NCBI RefSeq assembly: GCF_023145115.1
Contig: NZ_JAGLEJ010000001.1
Span: forward strand, 62,001 to 126,000
Reading direction: 5' to 3'
Origin: Algiphilus sp.
GTDB lineage: Bacteria; Pseudomonadota; Gammaproteobacteria; Nevskiales; Nevskiaceae
Length of the DNA: 64,000 nucleotides
Shown: positions 17,048 to 25,802 of the stretch, piece after piece
Layout of the letters: every line of letters begins with the position of its first letter
Position numbering within the stretch: the first letter of the stretch is position 1
Translations under genes and position numbers: made by a program
The notes under the pieces: model-generated
What the model saw: the letters and a program-made list of their open reading frames with translations, nothing else
What the model was told of the DNA's origin: nothing
The model's database searches: none

Positions 17048-18112
17048 TCAGGGCAGGTCGAAGTGCTCGATGCCGCTCTCGCCGACCAGGATGAGGTCAT
17101 GGTCGGGCCCGAGCTGGGCGCTGGCGAGCGGACTCTCGCTGGCGGTACGCCAGGCGTTGTCCGGCTCGGCCTCCGGCGTCAGTCGAACGATCTGGCCGTT
17201 GAGTCCGACCAGCGCGAAGTTCCCGTTCGGCATCCGCACGCCCCCGAACATGGAATTGGTCGTGCCCGTGGAGACCGTCTCCCAGCCCTCGCCGTCGAGT
17301 CCGTCGTCGCTGCCGAGCACCGGGTCGAAATCGGGATCGAGATCGGGAACCGCGGTGAGGTCGCGCGCCACGAAGGCATTGCCGCGAAGCCCGTAGACCA
17401 GCACGCCGCCGTTGTCGAGTGGCAGGGCACCGAACAGCGAGCTGCCGTACGGCGGCTGCAGACGGCGCCAGGGGCCCTCCGGCGCATCGGCGACGGCCAG
17501 CAGGCCGTATTCGCCGGCGACGAAGAGGCGGCCGTCATCGAGGCGGATGATGTCGTTGAGGTGGAACTCGTCGCCGCGCAGCTCGGGCGCTTCCAGTTCT
17601 CCCCAGCTCTGTCCGCCGTCGCTGGTGACGTAGGCCAGGCCGTAGGCGCCGATGGCGACCCCGCGCTCGAGATCGAAGAACAGCACGTCGTGGAAGGGCT
17701 CCTCGAGTTCGGGCTCGAAGTTCTGCGTCTCCCAGGTCCGGCCGCCGTCGGTGGTGTGCAGGATGGCCGCATCGTGCCCCACCGCCCAGCCGTGATCGGC
17801 ATCGACGAAATGCACGGCGGTCAGCGCTGCGCGCACCGGCACCGGCACCTGCGCCCAGTCCCGGCCGTCGCGGGAGACCAGCACGTGGCCGCGATCACCG
17901 GTGACGATGTAGTGCTCGCCGGTCCAGGTGACGTCGAGCGCAAGATCCTTGTCCGCGCGCTCCATCATCTCGGCCGGATAAGGCTGCTGCGGCAGGGCGT
18001 CGAAATCGACCTTGCTGCCGCCGAGCTGCGCGGTCGCGGTCCCGGTAACGAGCGCTGCGAGCGCGACAAGGTTGCGGGTGCGGAGCACCTGCGAGGTCCG
18101 TGATCGTGTCAT
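17048..18112 (-). CDS. YCF48-like periplasmic beta-propeller protein
   Basis: A 354-residue exported protein with a signal peptide (about 1-28, ending T-A-T-A) and repeated propeller blades of the YCF48/BNR type, for example T-T-D-G-G-R-T-W and T-S-D-G-G-Q-S-W, each preceded by a G-x-x-G-x-I-L/Y strand. In cyanobacteria YCF48 helps photosystem II assembly. In heterotrophs these proteins recur beside MMPL transporters and DUF1302 barrels, with no known role. I took the ATG at 18112, which starts directly at the signal peptide with GGTGGAG upstream; a GTG at 18133 would add seven residues. It lies between those two partner genes with gaps of about 60 bases. Confidence 0.85.
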   Translation of the reverse strand: MTRSRTSQVLRTRNLVALAALVTGTATAQLGGSKVDFDALPQQPYPAEMMERADKDLALDVTWTGEHYIVTGDRGHVLVSRDGRDWAQVPVPVRAALTAVHFVDADHGWAVGHDAAILHTTDGGRTWETQNFEPELEEPFHDVLFFDLERGVAIGAYGLAYVTSDGGQSWGELEAPELRGDEFHLNDIIRLDDGRLFVAGEYGLLAVADAPEGPWRRLQPPYGSSLFGALPLDNGGVLVYGLRGNAFVARDLTAVPDLDPDFDPVLGSDDGLDGEGWETVSTGTTNSMFGGVRMPNGNFALVGLNGQIVRLTPEAEPDNAWRTASESPLASAQLGPDHDLILVGESGIEHFDLP

Positions 18113-18171
18113 GTCTCCACCTGTGACCGGCACGCGTACCGGTAGTCGTCTCTATGGCTCGAACGCGCGCC

Positions 18172-20469
18172 TCAGAACTGATAACCGAGGAAGAACTGGA
18201 TGTTGTCGCGATCCCGCTGAAGGTCCCGATCGCCGCCCCCGGTAAACCAAGTGTAGCGTACGGACCCCTGGAAGGCGTTCAGGAAATCGAACGCCGCGCC
18301 GGCGATGATCTGCCTCCGACCCTCGATGAAGTTGCCGCCGATGCCGGGGGTGGTGCCCTCCACGTCATGGAAGAAGGCGGTCGTGAAGGTGACGTTGGAT
18401 CCGAAGATCAGGTTGTCGTAGCGCGTCAGGGCGACCGCGCGATAGCCCCACGACACATCGGTGCCGAAGGCGCTGCGATCGCTGATCGCGGTGGGATTCT
18501 GGCGCAGTCGACGCTGCAGGTCGTCGGGATCGTCGGGATCGCCCGGCGGCACGTCGCGCAGGTCCGGCGGCTGGATGCCCCGGGTACCGTCGGCGCCGTG
18601 CGAGATGTGCGTATCGGCCTGCCCGCCATTGAACTGCAGCTCGTCGAGGCCCGGCATGTCGATGACGTGCTGCAGGCCGACCTCGAGCACCAGCGTCATC
18701 TGCGAGGCGCGGAAGGGGTTCGCGCTGGCGCCGAGGAAGCGGATGAAGTTGAGGTTGAGCTGCCCCGTCTCGAGCTCCTCGTAGCCGCGGATGTAGGTGT
18801 TCGGCGTGGCCTCGATGTCGCGGTACTCCGTGAGGAAGGACGGCACAGCCGAGCGGCGGCCCGGCAACGTCGCGATGCCGAGGTTGACGTCGTTCTCGGG
18901 GAAGGCCGGCTGCAGCGCCGCAAACACCAGATCGGTGGAATGGATCTGCGTGGGCAGGTTCGGCCGGTAGGCGTACTCGCCCGAGAAGGCCGTGCCGCCG
19001 ATGTTGGTGTTGAAGGAGACCCCGTAGAGCTGGATGTCCTCCGGGTACTCGATGAACAGGTTCATGGTGTCCAGCGGCAGGCCGTCGCGGCCGGCGGGCT
19101 GGAACTCGCCGACCCCGGCCGCGGCGGCCACATTGCCCAGCGGCACCTGGCACGACGCCAGCACGGAGGCGATGTTGGTCAGCGGCGCGGTCGGCAGGTC
19201 TCCCACCACCGGCAGGTTGGCGAGCGTGTTGAGCAGCCCGTCGATGGGGCCGGAGGGGTTGCCGACGCAGGTGGCATCGGCCGAGCGCGCGCTCACCACC
19301 GGGAAGCGGTTGTGGTAGTTCGCGTAATAGACGCCGATCTCGGTACCGCCGATGAAATCGGGGAAGTACTGGCGCAGCGCAAAGCCGTACTGGCCGCCGT
19401 CGTCCGGCTCGCGGGCGTTCTCCTCGGCATAGTCGCGCTGCACGAAGCGCGACGCGGTGGAACCCAGGATCGCGGCCGGATCGTCCGGGTTGCGGTACGG
19501 CTCGTAGAGCTGCAGCGGGTCCTCGGGCGCCTTGCCGAAGGACAGCATGGCGCCCTGACCGCCCTCGCCGACGATGTCGCTGGTGGAGAAGAACGAGCCC
19601 ACCGGGTCGGCGACCACCGGCCGGAACTCGTACTGGTAGAACGCCTCGAGCGCCAGATCGCCGAACAGGCGCGTCTGCAGCTGGACCATGCCCTGCGGCC
19701 GCAGCAGCTCGGCGATGTCGAAGCCGGGCACGCGCAGCAGCGCCTGGTTGGGCGGGTTGATGAAGTTGAGGCTGTTGGAGACCAGGAAGGCCGACTCGCC
19801 CCAGTTGATGACCTGGCGACCGACCTTCATGGTCAGGTAGCGATCACCGATGAAGGGCACGTCGAACTGCACGAAACCGTCCAGGATCTGCGAGCTCGCG
19901 CCGAGGCGGCTGCGCGCGCGACTGGACAGCTGCGTGTGCCGCGGCAGGTGCGTGGTGTCGGGGTTGGTCTCGTCGAAGTCGACGTAGTTGGCGTCGAACA
20001 GGAAGAGCGTGCGCGCGAAGAAGTCGAAGTCGATCCCGCCTATCGGCACCGTGAAGCTGATGTCCGTGGTCAGCTTGGCGGCGGCATTGATGAGATCGCC
20101 CTCGTCGAAGTTGGTATTGCCGTTGTCGGCGTTCGGGCCGTAGCCGCCGCGCTCGTTCACGTAGCGCAGGTTGGCGTCGCCGAACTGGGGATCGTCCTGC
20201 GTGGAATTGCAGGTATCGCCCATGAACATGCGGTCGTCGCCATCGAAATCGCCCTGCACCCGCGCGACGCAGATGCCCGGGTTGAGCGTCGACTTGCTGA
20301 CCAGCGACGAATCGCGCTCCTGCATGCGCCAGGCGGCGCCCGCCGTGAAGAGGTTCTCCAGCCGGATGGTCGTGATGTCGCCGACCGGCACCTCGATCGC
20401 CTGCGCGCCGGTGCTCATCCCCACACCGAACGCCAGCATCCCCGCCATCGCGGCGCCCTTCACGTGCAT
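18172..20469 (-). CDS. DUF1302-family outer-membrane barrel protein (first copy)
   Basis: A 765-residue exported protein with a clear signal peptide (MHVKGAAMAGMLAFGVG, ending A-Q-A) and a long beta-rich body ending in aromatic F-L-G-Y-Q-F, as expected of an outer-membrane barrel. The DUF1302 elements include G-R-Q-V-I-N-W-G-E, the N-P-P-N-Q-A-L-L-R-V-P-G-F-D segment and Y-Q-Y-E-F-R-P-V. Of three in-frame ATGs I chose 20469 because GGGGGAG lies six bases upstream and the signal peptide begins there; 20496 would add nine residues. It heads a leftward group with the YCF48-like and MMPL genes. A paralogue lies at 60845-63088. The function is unproven; transport of hydrophobic compounds is an inference. 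Confidence 0.88.
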   Translation of the reverse strand: MHVKGAAMAGMLAFGVGMSTGAQAIEVPVGDITTIRLENLFTAGAAWRMQERDSSLVSKSTLNPGICVARVQGDFDGDDRMFMGDTCNSTQDDPQFGDANLRYVNERGGYGPNADNGNTNFDEGDLINAAAKLTTDISFTVPIGGIDFDFFARTLFLFDANYVDFDETNPDTTHLPRHTQLSSRARSRLGASSQILDGFVQFDVPFIGDRYLTMKVGRQVINWGESAFLVSNSLNFINPPNQALLRVPGFDIAELLRPQGMVQLQTRLFGDLALEAFYQYEFRPVVADPVGSFFSTSDIVGEGGQGAMLSFGKAPEDPLQLYEPYRNPDDPAAILGSTASRFVQRDYAEENAREPDDGGQYGFALRQYFPDFIGGTEIGVYYANYHNRFPVVSARSADATCVGNPSGPIDGLLNTLANLPVVGDLPTAPLTNIASVLASCQVPLGNVAAAAGVGEFQPAGRDGLPLDTMNLFIEYPEDIQLYGVSFNTNIGGTAFSGEYAYRPNLPTQIHSTDLVFAALQPAFPENDVNLGIATLPGRRSAVPSFLTEYRDIEATPNTYIRGYEELETGQLNLNFIRFLGASANPFRASQMTLVLEVGLQHVIDMPGLDELQFNGGQADTHISHGADGTRGIQPPDLRDVPPGDPDDPDDLQRRLRQNPTAISDRSAFGTDVSWGYRAVALTRYDNLIFGSNVTFTTAFFHDVEGTTPGIGGNFIEGRRQIIAGAAFDFLNAFQGSVRYTWFTGGGDRDLQRDRDNIQFFLGYQF

Positions 20470-20638
20470 CCGCGACTCCCCCATTGATCCAGCCATCTGC
20501 TCTCCCCGATTTGTCGGTTGCGCCGGTGGCGCCCTTCTCCGCGCGTGCCGGCGTTGTACGGGAACGTGTGCGAACCCGCAATATGCGGCGGTTGTAGCAG
20601 AACGCCGCGCGCGGCCGCAACACGACGGCGTCCGGGGG

Positions 20639-21385
20639 TCAGCCCGACATCCGCCATATGAGCGCCGCCATCCGCCCGCAGGGCCCGTCGCGACGATGCG
20701 AGAAGAAGCGGTCGCCATCGCTCGCCGTGCACAGTCCGCTGTCGAACACCGCAACACCGTTGCGCCGCAGCCGGATGCCCGCCAGCGCGCCGAGATCACC
20801 GTGCCAGCGACCGTCCGCGGCCAGTCGGAAGGCCGCCGCATCGGCGTCGTCGGCGAAGGCCGCGCGCACGTCGTCGTGCACCAGGAAGTGGTCGGGTCCG
20901 ATGCGCGCACCCAGCCACGCCTGATAGGCATCGCCACCGCCCGGCAGCGCCGCGAGTCCGGCATCGATGACGCCTGCGGCGAGACCGCGCCAGCCGGCAT
21001 GCAGCGCCGCCACCGCCCCGCCGTCGCGCCGGGCGAGCAGGATGGGGAGGCAGTCCGCCGCCATCACCACGCAGACCACGCCGACCCGGTCGGTCCAGCT
21101 GCCGTCGGCCTCCGGCGGCGCGCCGTCGCGGGCGGCATCGGCCCGCAGCACGCAGGTGCCGTGCACCTGCCGGAGCCAGACCGGATCGCCGGGCAGGGCC
21201 GCGGCGCGCCGCAGATGCGCGCGGTTGGCGGCGACGCTTGCCGGATCGTCGACCGTGGTAGCACCCAGGTTGAGCGTGGCGAAGGCGCCGCCGCTGACGC
21301 CGCCGCTACGCGTCGTCATGCACGCGCCGACACCGGGGGGCCGGGGCCACTCGGGCCGGATGAGCGCGAGCGGGTCAGTCGCCAC
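20639..21385 (-). CDS. pgeF: Peptidoglycan editing factor PgeF (YfiH, multicopper-like)
   Basis: A 248-residue protein of the YfiH family, which removes wrongly incorporated amino acids such as L-serine from cell-wall precursors and has also been described as a polyphenol oxidase. The metal-site motifs are present: R-Q-V-H-G (H75), A-A-D-C-L-P-I-L (C112) and L-H-A-G-W-R-G-L (H129). The start is GTG at 21385, overlapping the rluD end by 11 bases. The rluD-pgeF pair next to divergent bamD is a conserved gammaproteobacterial arrangement. Confidence 0.93.
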   Translation of the reverse strand: MATDPLALIRPEWPRPPGVGACMTTRSGGVSGGAFATLNLGATTVDDPASVAANRAHLRRAAALPGDPVWLRQVHGTCVLRADAARDGAPPEADGSWTDRVGVVCVVMAADCLPILLARRDGGAVAALHAGWRGLAAGVIDAGLAALPGGGDAYQAWLGARIGPDHFLVHDDVRAAFADDADAAAFRLAADGRWHGDLGALAGIRLRRNGVAVFDSGLCTASDGDRFFSHRRDGPCGRMAALIWRMSG

Positions 21386-22352
21386 GGTCGGGAGACAGGC
21401 GCTGCAGCCCGTCGAGCAGGGCGTGCATGTCGGCCGGCAGCGGCGCTTCGATATCGAGCGCCTCGCCGCTGATCGGATGCGTCAGCGCCAGCCGGCGGGC
21501 GTGCAGGGCCTGCCGCGGGAAGGTGGCAAGCAGCTCGCGCAGGTCCTCGGGCATGCCGCGACCGTGGCCGCGGCGTCCACCGTAGACATCGTCGCCGACG
21601 ATGGGATGGCGGATGTGCTTCATGTGCACGCGGATCTGGTGCGTGCGCCCGGTCTCGAGCCGCACGCGCAGGTGGGTGTGCCAGCCGAAGCGGGCGTGCA
21701 CGCGGTAGTGCGTCACCGCATCGCGACCGCCCGCGAGCACGGCGATGCGCACGCGCGACCGCGGGTCGCGCCCGAGCGGCGCCTCGACCGTGCCGCCGGC
21801 CACCAGGCGCCCCCACACGACGGTGTCGTACTCGCGATGGATCTCGCGCGCCTGCAGCATGCGCACCAGGTGGGTGTGCGCGCCGATCGTCCGGGCCACC
21901 ACCAGGGCGCCGCTGGTGTGCTTGTCGAGGCGGTGCACGAGGCCGGCCCTCGGCAACCGCGCGGTCTCCGGGAAGCGGTGCAGCAACGCGTTCTGCAGGG
22001 TGCCGTCGGCCTCGCCGGCGCCGGGATGGACGGTCAGCCCCGCGGGCTTGTCGACCACGATGAGGTCGTCGTCGGCGTGCAGCACGCCGAAGGCGATGTC
22101 CTGGGGCAGGCTCTCGCCCACCGCCGCGTCGTCGACCTCGGCCGACAGCACGAGGCGGTCGCCGCTCGCCACGGCGTTGCGCGCGCGCGTCACCGGCGTC
22201 CCGTTCACGCTGAGCCGCCCCGCCGCGATCCACCCCTGCAGGCGGGCGCGGGAATAGTCGGGGAACAGGCGGGCCGCGACGGCATCGAGGCGCCTGCCGG
22301 CAAGCGAATCCGGCACTTCGGCATCCTCCGATATACTGCCGGGCTGCTCCAT
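21375..22352 (-). CDS. rluD: 23S rRNA pseudouridine synthase RluD
   Basis: A 325-residue enzyme that converts uridines of helix 69 in 23S rRNA (1911, 1915, 1917 in E. coli) to pseudouridine. It has an N-terminal S4 RNA-binding domain (about 16-75) and a catalytic domain with H-R-L-D-K-x-T-S-G, where D143 is the nucleophile. The length equals the E. coli protein. The frame is open far upstream, but the ATG at 22352 gives the family start and leaves only 15 bases to the divergent bamD, so the two promoters must overlap the opposite genes. PgeF follows in the same transcript. Confidence 0.95.
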   Translation of the reverse strand: MEQPGSISEDAEVPDSLAGRRLDAVAARLFPDYSRARLQGWIAAGRLSVNGTPVTRARNAVASGDRLVLSAEVDDAAVGESLPQDIAFGVLHADDDLIVVDKPAGLTVHPGAGEADGTLQNALLHRFPETARLPRAGLVHRLDKHTSGALVVARTIGAHTHLVRMLQAREIHREYDTVVWGRLVAGGTVEAPLGRDPRSRVRIAVLAGGRDAVTHYRVHARFGWHTHLRVRLETGRTHQIRVHMKHIRHPIVGDDVYGGRRGHGRGMPEDLRELLATFPRQALHARRLALTHPISGEALDIEAPLPADMHALLDGLQRLSPDRGD

Positions 22353-22367
22353 CAAAGCACTGCCATC

Positions 22368-23297
22368 ATGAAGTTCGCGCGTCCGCTCCGGCACATCGCA
22401 GGTCCCTGCGCCATATTGTGCACCAGCCTCCTGCTGGCCGCGTGCGCCAGCGACGGGTCCCAGATTCCCACCGGCTCCGACAACCCGTTCCGGCCCGACG
22501 ACCGCATCAGCCAGCGCGAGCTCCGGCTGGCCGCGGACGAGCTCTACCGCTCGGCGCGCGCGCGACTGGACAGCGGCGACTATGCCGGCGCGCTGCAGCA
22601 GTACGAGCAGCTGCGCAGCCGCTACCCGTTCTCGGACTTCGCCACCCAGGCGCAGCTCGAATCGGTGTTCGCGCAGTACCGCAGCTTCCAGCCCGAGCAG
22701 GCCCTGGCGGGCGCCGACCGCTTCCTGCGCGAGCATCCACGCCATGAGGCGGTTCCCTACATGCTCTACCTGCGGGGCATGATCAACTTCGAACGCAACG
22801 CGAGCTTCTTCGACGATTCCGATCTGGTCGACACCACCAAGCGCGATGTCGGCTCGCTGCGTCGCGCCTTCGATGACTTCTCGCAGCTGATCGGCCGCTT
22901 TCCGGACAGCCCCTACGTCACCGACGCGCGCCAGCGCATGATCTATCTGCGCAACCGCATCGCGCAGAACGAAATGCACGTGGTGCGCTACTACTACGGA
23001 CGTGGCGCCTGGCTGGCGGCGGCCCGCCGCGCCGAAGCGGTCATCGCCGAGTATCCGGGCGCGCCGGCGACACTGGACGCGGTCGAGATGCTGGCGCGCT
23101 CCTACGCCGAGCTGGGGCTCAGCGAGCAGGCCAGCGAGGCGCGCGAGCTGCTGGCCAAGGTGGAGCCGGTGCGCGCCCGGCGCGTGCCGGTCACGCCCGA
23201 GAAGAGCTGGTGGCAGAAGCTCTGGCCGTTCGGCGGCGATGACAGCGAGCAGGCCCCGGCACCCGAGGCCATGCCCGAGGATCAGAGCGTCTCGTAG
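22368..23297 (+). CDS. bamD: Outer-membrane assembly lipoprotein BamD
   Basis: A 309-residue essential lipoprotein of the BAM complex, which inserts beta-barrel proteins into the outer membrane. The lipobox L-L-A-A-C places the lipidated cysteine at residue 26. Five TPR-like helical pairs follow, including Y-x-x-A-x-x-x-L-D-S-G-D-Y-x-x-A and Y-P-F-S-D-F-A-T-Q-A-Q-L, both typical of BamD. The C-terminal tail after about residue 265 is longer and acidic, with W-W-Q-K-L-W-P-F-G. The last 16 bases overlap the convergent nadE gene. Confidence 0.96.
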   Translation: MKFARPLRHIAGPCAILCTSLLLAACASDGSQIPTGSDNPFRPDDRISQRELRLAADELYRSARARLDSGDYAGALQQYEQLRSRYPFSDFATQAQLESVFAQYRSFQPEQALAGADRFLREHPRHEAVPYMLYLRGMINFERNASFFDDSDLVDTTKRDVGSLRRAFDDFSQLIGRFPDSPYVTDARQRMIYLRNRIAQNEMHVVRYYYGRGAWLAAARRAEAVIAEYPGAPATLDAVEMLARSYAELGLSEQASEARELLAKVEPVRARRVPVTPEKSWWQKLWPFGGDDSEQAPAPEAMPEDQSVS

Positions 23298-24895
23298 CGC
23301 GCCGTGATCGGGAAGCGCCGGTCGCGCCCGAAGGCCACCGGCGTCACCTTGGGCCCCGGCGGCGCCTGCCGCCGCTTGTACTCGGCGCGCCGCACCAGTG
23401 CGGTGACCTGCGCCACGATGTCCGCATCGAAGCCCTGCGCGGCGATGGCCGATGGCGCCTGCTGCTCCTCGACGTAGAGCCGCAGAATCTCGTCCAGCAC
23501 GGCGTACGGCGGCAGTGAATCCTCGTCGGTCTGGTCGGCGCGCAGCTCCGCGCTCGGTGGCCGGTCGATGACCCGCGCCGGAATGACCTCGACCTCGCGG
23601 TTGCGCCAGCGCGCCAGCCGCCAGACGTCGCCCTTGTAGACATCCTTGAGCGGCGCGAAGCCGCCGCACATGTCCCCGTAGAGCGTGGCGTAGCCGACCG
23701 CCATCTCGGACTTGTTGCCGGTGGTCAGCACGACGTGACCGAACTTGTTCGACATCGCCATCAGCAGGAGGCCGCGGATGCGCGACTGCAGGTTCTCTTC
23801 GGTGACGTCCGGCTCGCGACCGGCGAAGACGTCCCCGAGCATGTCGGTGACGGCGCCGAAGGCCGGCTCCACCGGGATGACGTCGTGCCGCGTACCCATG
23901 CGCCGCGCCTGCTCGCCGGCATCGTCGTTGGACATGCCGGCGGTGTAGCGCGACGGCATCGCCACCGTGCGCACGCGCTCGGCGCCGAGGGCATCGACCG
24001 CGATCGCCGCCACCACCGCCGAGTCGATGCCGCCGGACAGTCCGACGATGGCGCCCGGAAACCCGTTGCCATCGACGTAGTCGCGCACCGCGCGCACCAG
24101 ACCGCGCCACAGCACGGCCATCGCCTCTTCGCCCTCGAACACCGGCCCGCGCAGCACGCCCTGCTCGCAATCCACCGGAAAGAGGTCGTCCACGAAGGGC
24201 GGGGAGACGAAGGTGGGCGCACCGCTGCCGTCGATGGCATGGGATGCGCCGTCGAAGAGCAGATCGTCCTGCCCGCCGACCAGATTCGCGTAGAGCAGCG
24301 GCAGACCGGTCTCGCGCGCCCGGGCGCGGACGATCTCGGCGCGCTGCTGCGCCTTGCCGCGCGTGAAGGGCGATGCATTGATGCTCACGATGAGCTCGGC
24401 ACCGTCGGCCCGGGCCTGCTCGGCCGGCTCCGGGACCCAGAGATCCTCGCAGACCAGCAGGCCGATGCGCCGTCCGGCGCAGTCGAAGCACAGCGTGCGC
24501 TCGCCGGGCGTGAAGTGGCGCTTCTCGTCGAACACGCCGTAGTTGGGCAGTGCCTGCTTGTGGGTCCGCGCGACGCAGGCGCCGTCACGCAGCACGCTGG
24601 CACTGTTGCGGCAGATGCCGTCGTCGAAGCTGGGATGGCCGATGACGACCGTGATGCCGGAAACGGCCGCGGCGATGCGCGCCATCGCCGTCTCCACCGC
24701 TTCGGGGAGGCCGCTGCGCAGCAGCAGATCGTCCGGCGGATAGCCGACCAGCGCCAGCTCCGGGAAGACGACCAGCTGCGCACCGAGCGCATCGCGCGCA
24801 TGCGCCAGGTCGGCGATCATGGCATCGGCATTGCCGGCGACGTCGCCGACGCGGAAGTGCCGCTGCGCGACCGCTATGCGCAAGGATCCGCTCAT
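23282..24895 (-). CDS. nadE: Glutamine-dependent NAD+ synthetase NadE
   Basis: A 537-residue two-domain enzyme that makes NAD+ from deamido-NAD+ with glutamine as nitrogen donor. The N-terminal nitrilase-type glutaminase has its triad at E46 (F-P-E-L), K113 (T-H-K-Q) and C149 (L-V-C-E-D). The C-terminal synthetase has the ATP-binding loop S-G-G-I-D-S at 287-292 and T-G-N-K-S-E. The start at 24895 begins with the conserved strand L-R-I-A-V-A-Q, although its ribosome binding site is weak. It overlaps bamD at the 3' ends and follows sucD by 25 bases on the same strand, so it may be read through from sucCD. Confidence 0.96.
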   Translation of the reverse strand: MSGSLRIAVAQRHFRVGDVAGNADAMIADLAHARDALGAQLVVFPELALVGYPPDDLLLRSGLPEAVETAMARIAAAVSGITVVIGHPSFDDGICRNSASVLRDGACVARTHKQALPNYGVFDEKRHFTPGERTLCFDCAGRRIGLLVCEDLWVPEPAEQARADGAELIVSINASPFTRGKAQQRAEIVRARARETGLPLLYANLVGGQDDLLFDGASHAIDGSGAPTFVSPPFVDDLFPVDCEQGVLRGPVFEGEEAMAVLWRGLVRAVRDYVDGNGFPGAIVGLSGGIDSAVVAAIAVDALGAERVRTVAMPSRYTAGMSNDDAGEQARRMGTRHDVIPVEPAFGAVTDMLGDVFAGREPDVTEENLQSRIRGLLLMAMSNKFGHVVLTTGNKSEMAVGYATLYGDMCGGFAPLKDVYKGDVWRLARWRNREVEVIPARVIDRPPSAELRADQTDEDSLPPYAVLDEILRLYVEEQQAPSAIAAQGFDADIVAQVTALVRRAEYKRRQAPPGPKVTPVAFGRDRRFPITARYETL

Positions 24896-24920
24896 CGGCG
24901 ACCCGGGGACGGCCCCGATC

Positions 24921-25796
24921 TCAGGCGCCGAGCTCCTTGGCGATGGCCGCGCCGAGGTCGGCGGGCGAGCGCACCGTGGTGACACCCGCCGCCTCCAGCG
25001 CCGCGAACTTGTCGTCGGCGGTGCCCTTGCCCCCCGAGACGATGGCGCCGGCGTGGCCCATGCGCTTGCCGGGCGGTGCCGTCACGCCCGCGATGTAGGC
25101 CACCACGGGCTTGCTGACATGGTCGCGGATGTACTCGGCAGCCTCCTCCTCGGAGGTGCCACCGATCTCGCCGACCATGATGACCGCCTCGGTCTGCGGA
25201 TCCTGCTCGAAGAGCTTGATGCAGTCGATGAAGCCCATGCCGCGTACCGGGTCGCCGCCGATGCCCACGCAGGTCGACTGGCCGAGACCGTTCTGCGTGG
25301 TCTGCCAGACGGCCTCGTAGGTCAGCGTGCCGGAGCGCGACACGATGCCGACGCGGCCTTCCTTGTGGATGTGGCCGGGCATGATCCCGATCTTGCACTG
25401 GTCCGGCGTGATGATGCCAGGGCAGTTCGGCCCGATGAGCACGGCGTCCGGATAGTTCTTGAGGGCGGCCTTGACCCGCACCATGTCGAGCACCGGATTG
25501 CCCTCGGTGATGCAGACGATGATCTTCACGCCCGCGTCGGCGGCCTCGAGGATCGCGTCGGCGGCACCCGCGGCCGGCACGTAGATCATGGAAGCCTCGG
25601 CACCGGTCTCGCGCACGGCGTCGTGGCAAGTGTTGAACACCGGCCGGTCGAGATGCGTGCCGCCGCCCTTGCCAGGGCTGACGCCGCCGACGAGGTTGGT
25701 GCCGTAGCTGATGGCCTGCTCCGAGTGGAACGTCCCCTGCTTGCCGGTGAAGCCCTGGCAGATGACGCGCGTCTTGCTGTCTACGAGAATGCTCAC
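24921..25796 (-). CDS. sucD: Succinyl-CoA synthetase alpha subunit SucD
   Basis: A 291-residue subunit of the TCA-cycle enzyme that turns succinyl-CoA into succinate with substrate-level phosphorylation. The CoA-binding Rossmann region begins G-F-T-G-K-Q-G-T-F-H. The phosphorylated histidine is H248 in G-H-A-G-A-I-V-S-G-G-K-G-T-A. The start is GTG at 25796, giving the family N terminus M-S-I-L-V-D. It lies six bases after sucC, in the usual sucC-sucD order. Confidence 0.97.
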   Translation of the reverse strand: MSILVDSKTRVICQGFTGKQGTFHSEQAISYGTNLVGGVSPGKGGGTHLDRPVFNTCHDAVRETGAEASMIYVPAAGAADAILEAADAGVKIIVCITEGNPVLDMVRVKAALKNYPDAVLIGPNCPGIITPDQCKIGIMPGHIHKEGRVGIVSRSGTLTYEAVWQTTQNGLGQSTCVGIGGDPVRGMGFIDCIKLFEQDPQTEAVIMVGEIGGTSEEEAAEYIRDHVSKPVVAYIAGVTAPPGKRMGHAGAIVSGGKGTADDKFAALEAAGVTTVRSPADLGAAIAKELGA

Positions 25797-25802
25797 GGTT
25801 CT

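Noticed and set aside
14894..18103. A 1069-codon open frame on the plus strand
   Set aside because: It runs antisense across the MMPL and YCF48-like genes, has no domain pattern and is full of H/R/A/G-rich shadow sequence typical of high-GC DNA.
20470..21000. N-terminal extension of the first DUF1302 protein
   Set aside because: The upstream frame crosses pgeF out of frame; signal peptide and ribosome binding site fix the start at 20469.
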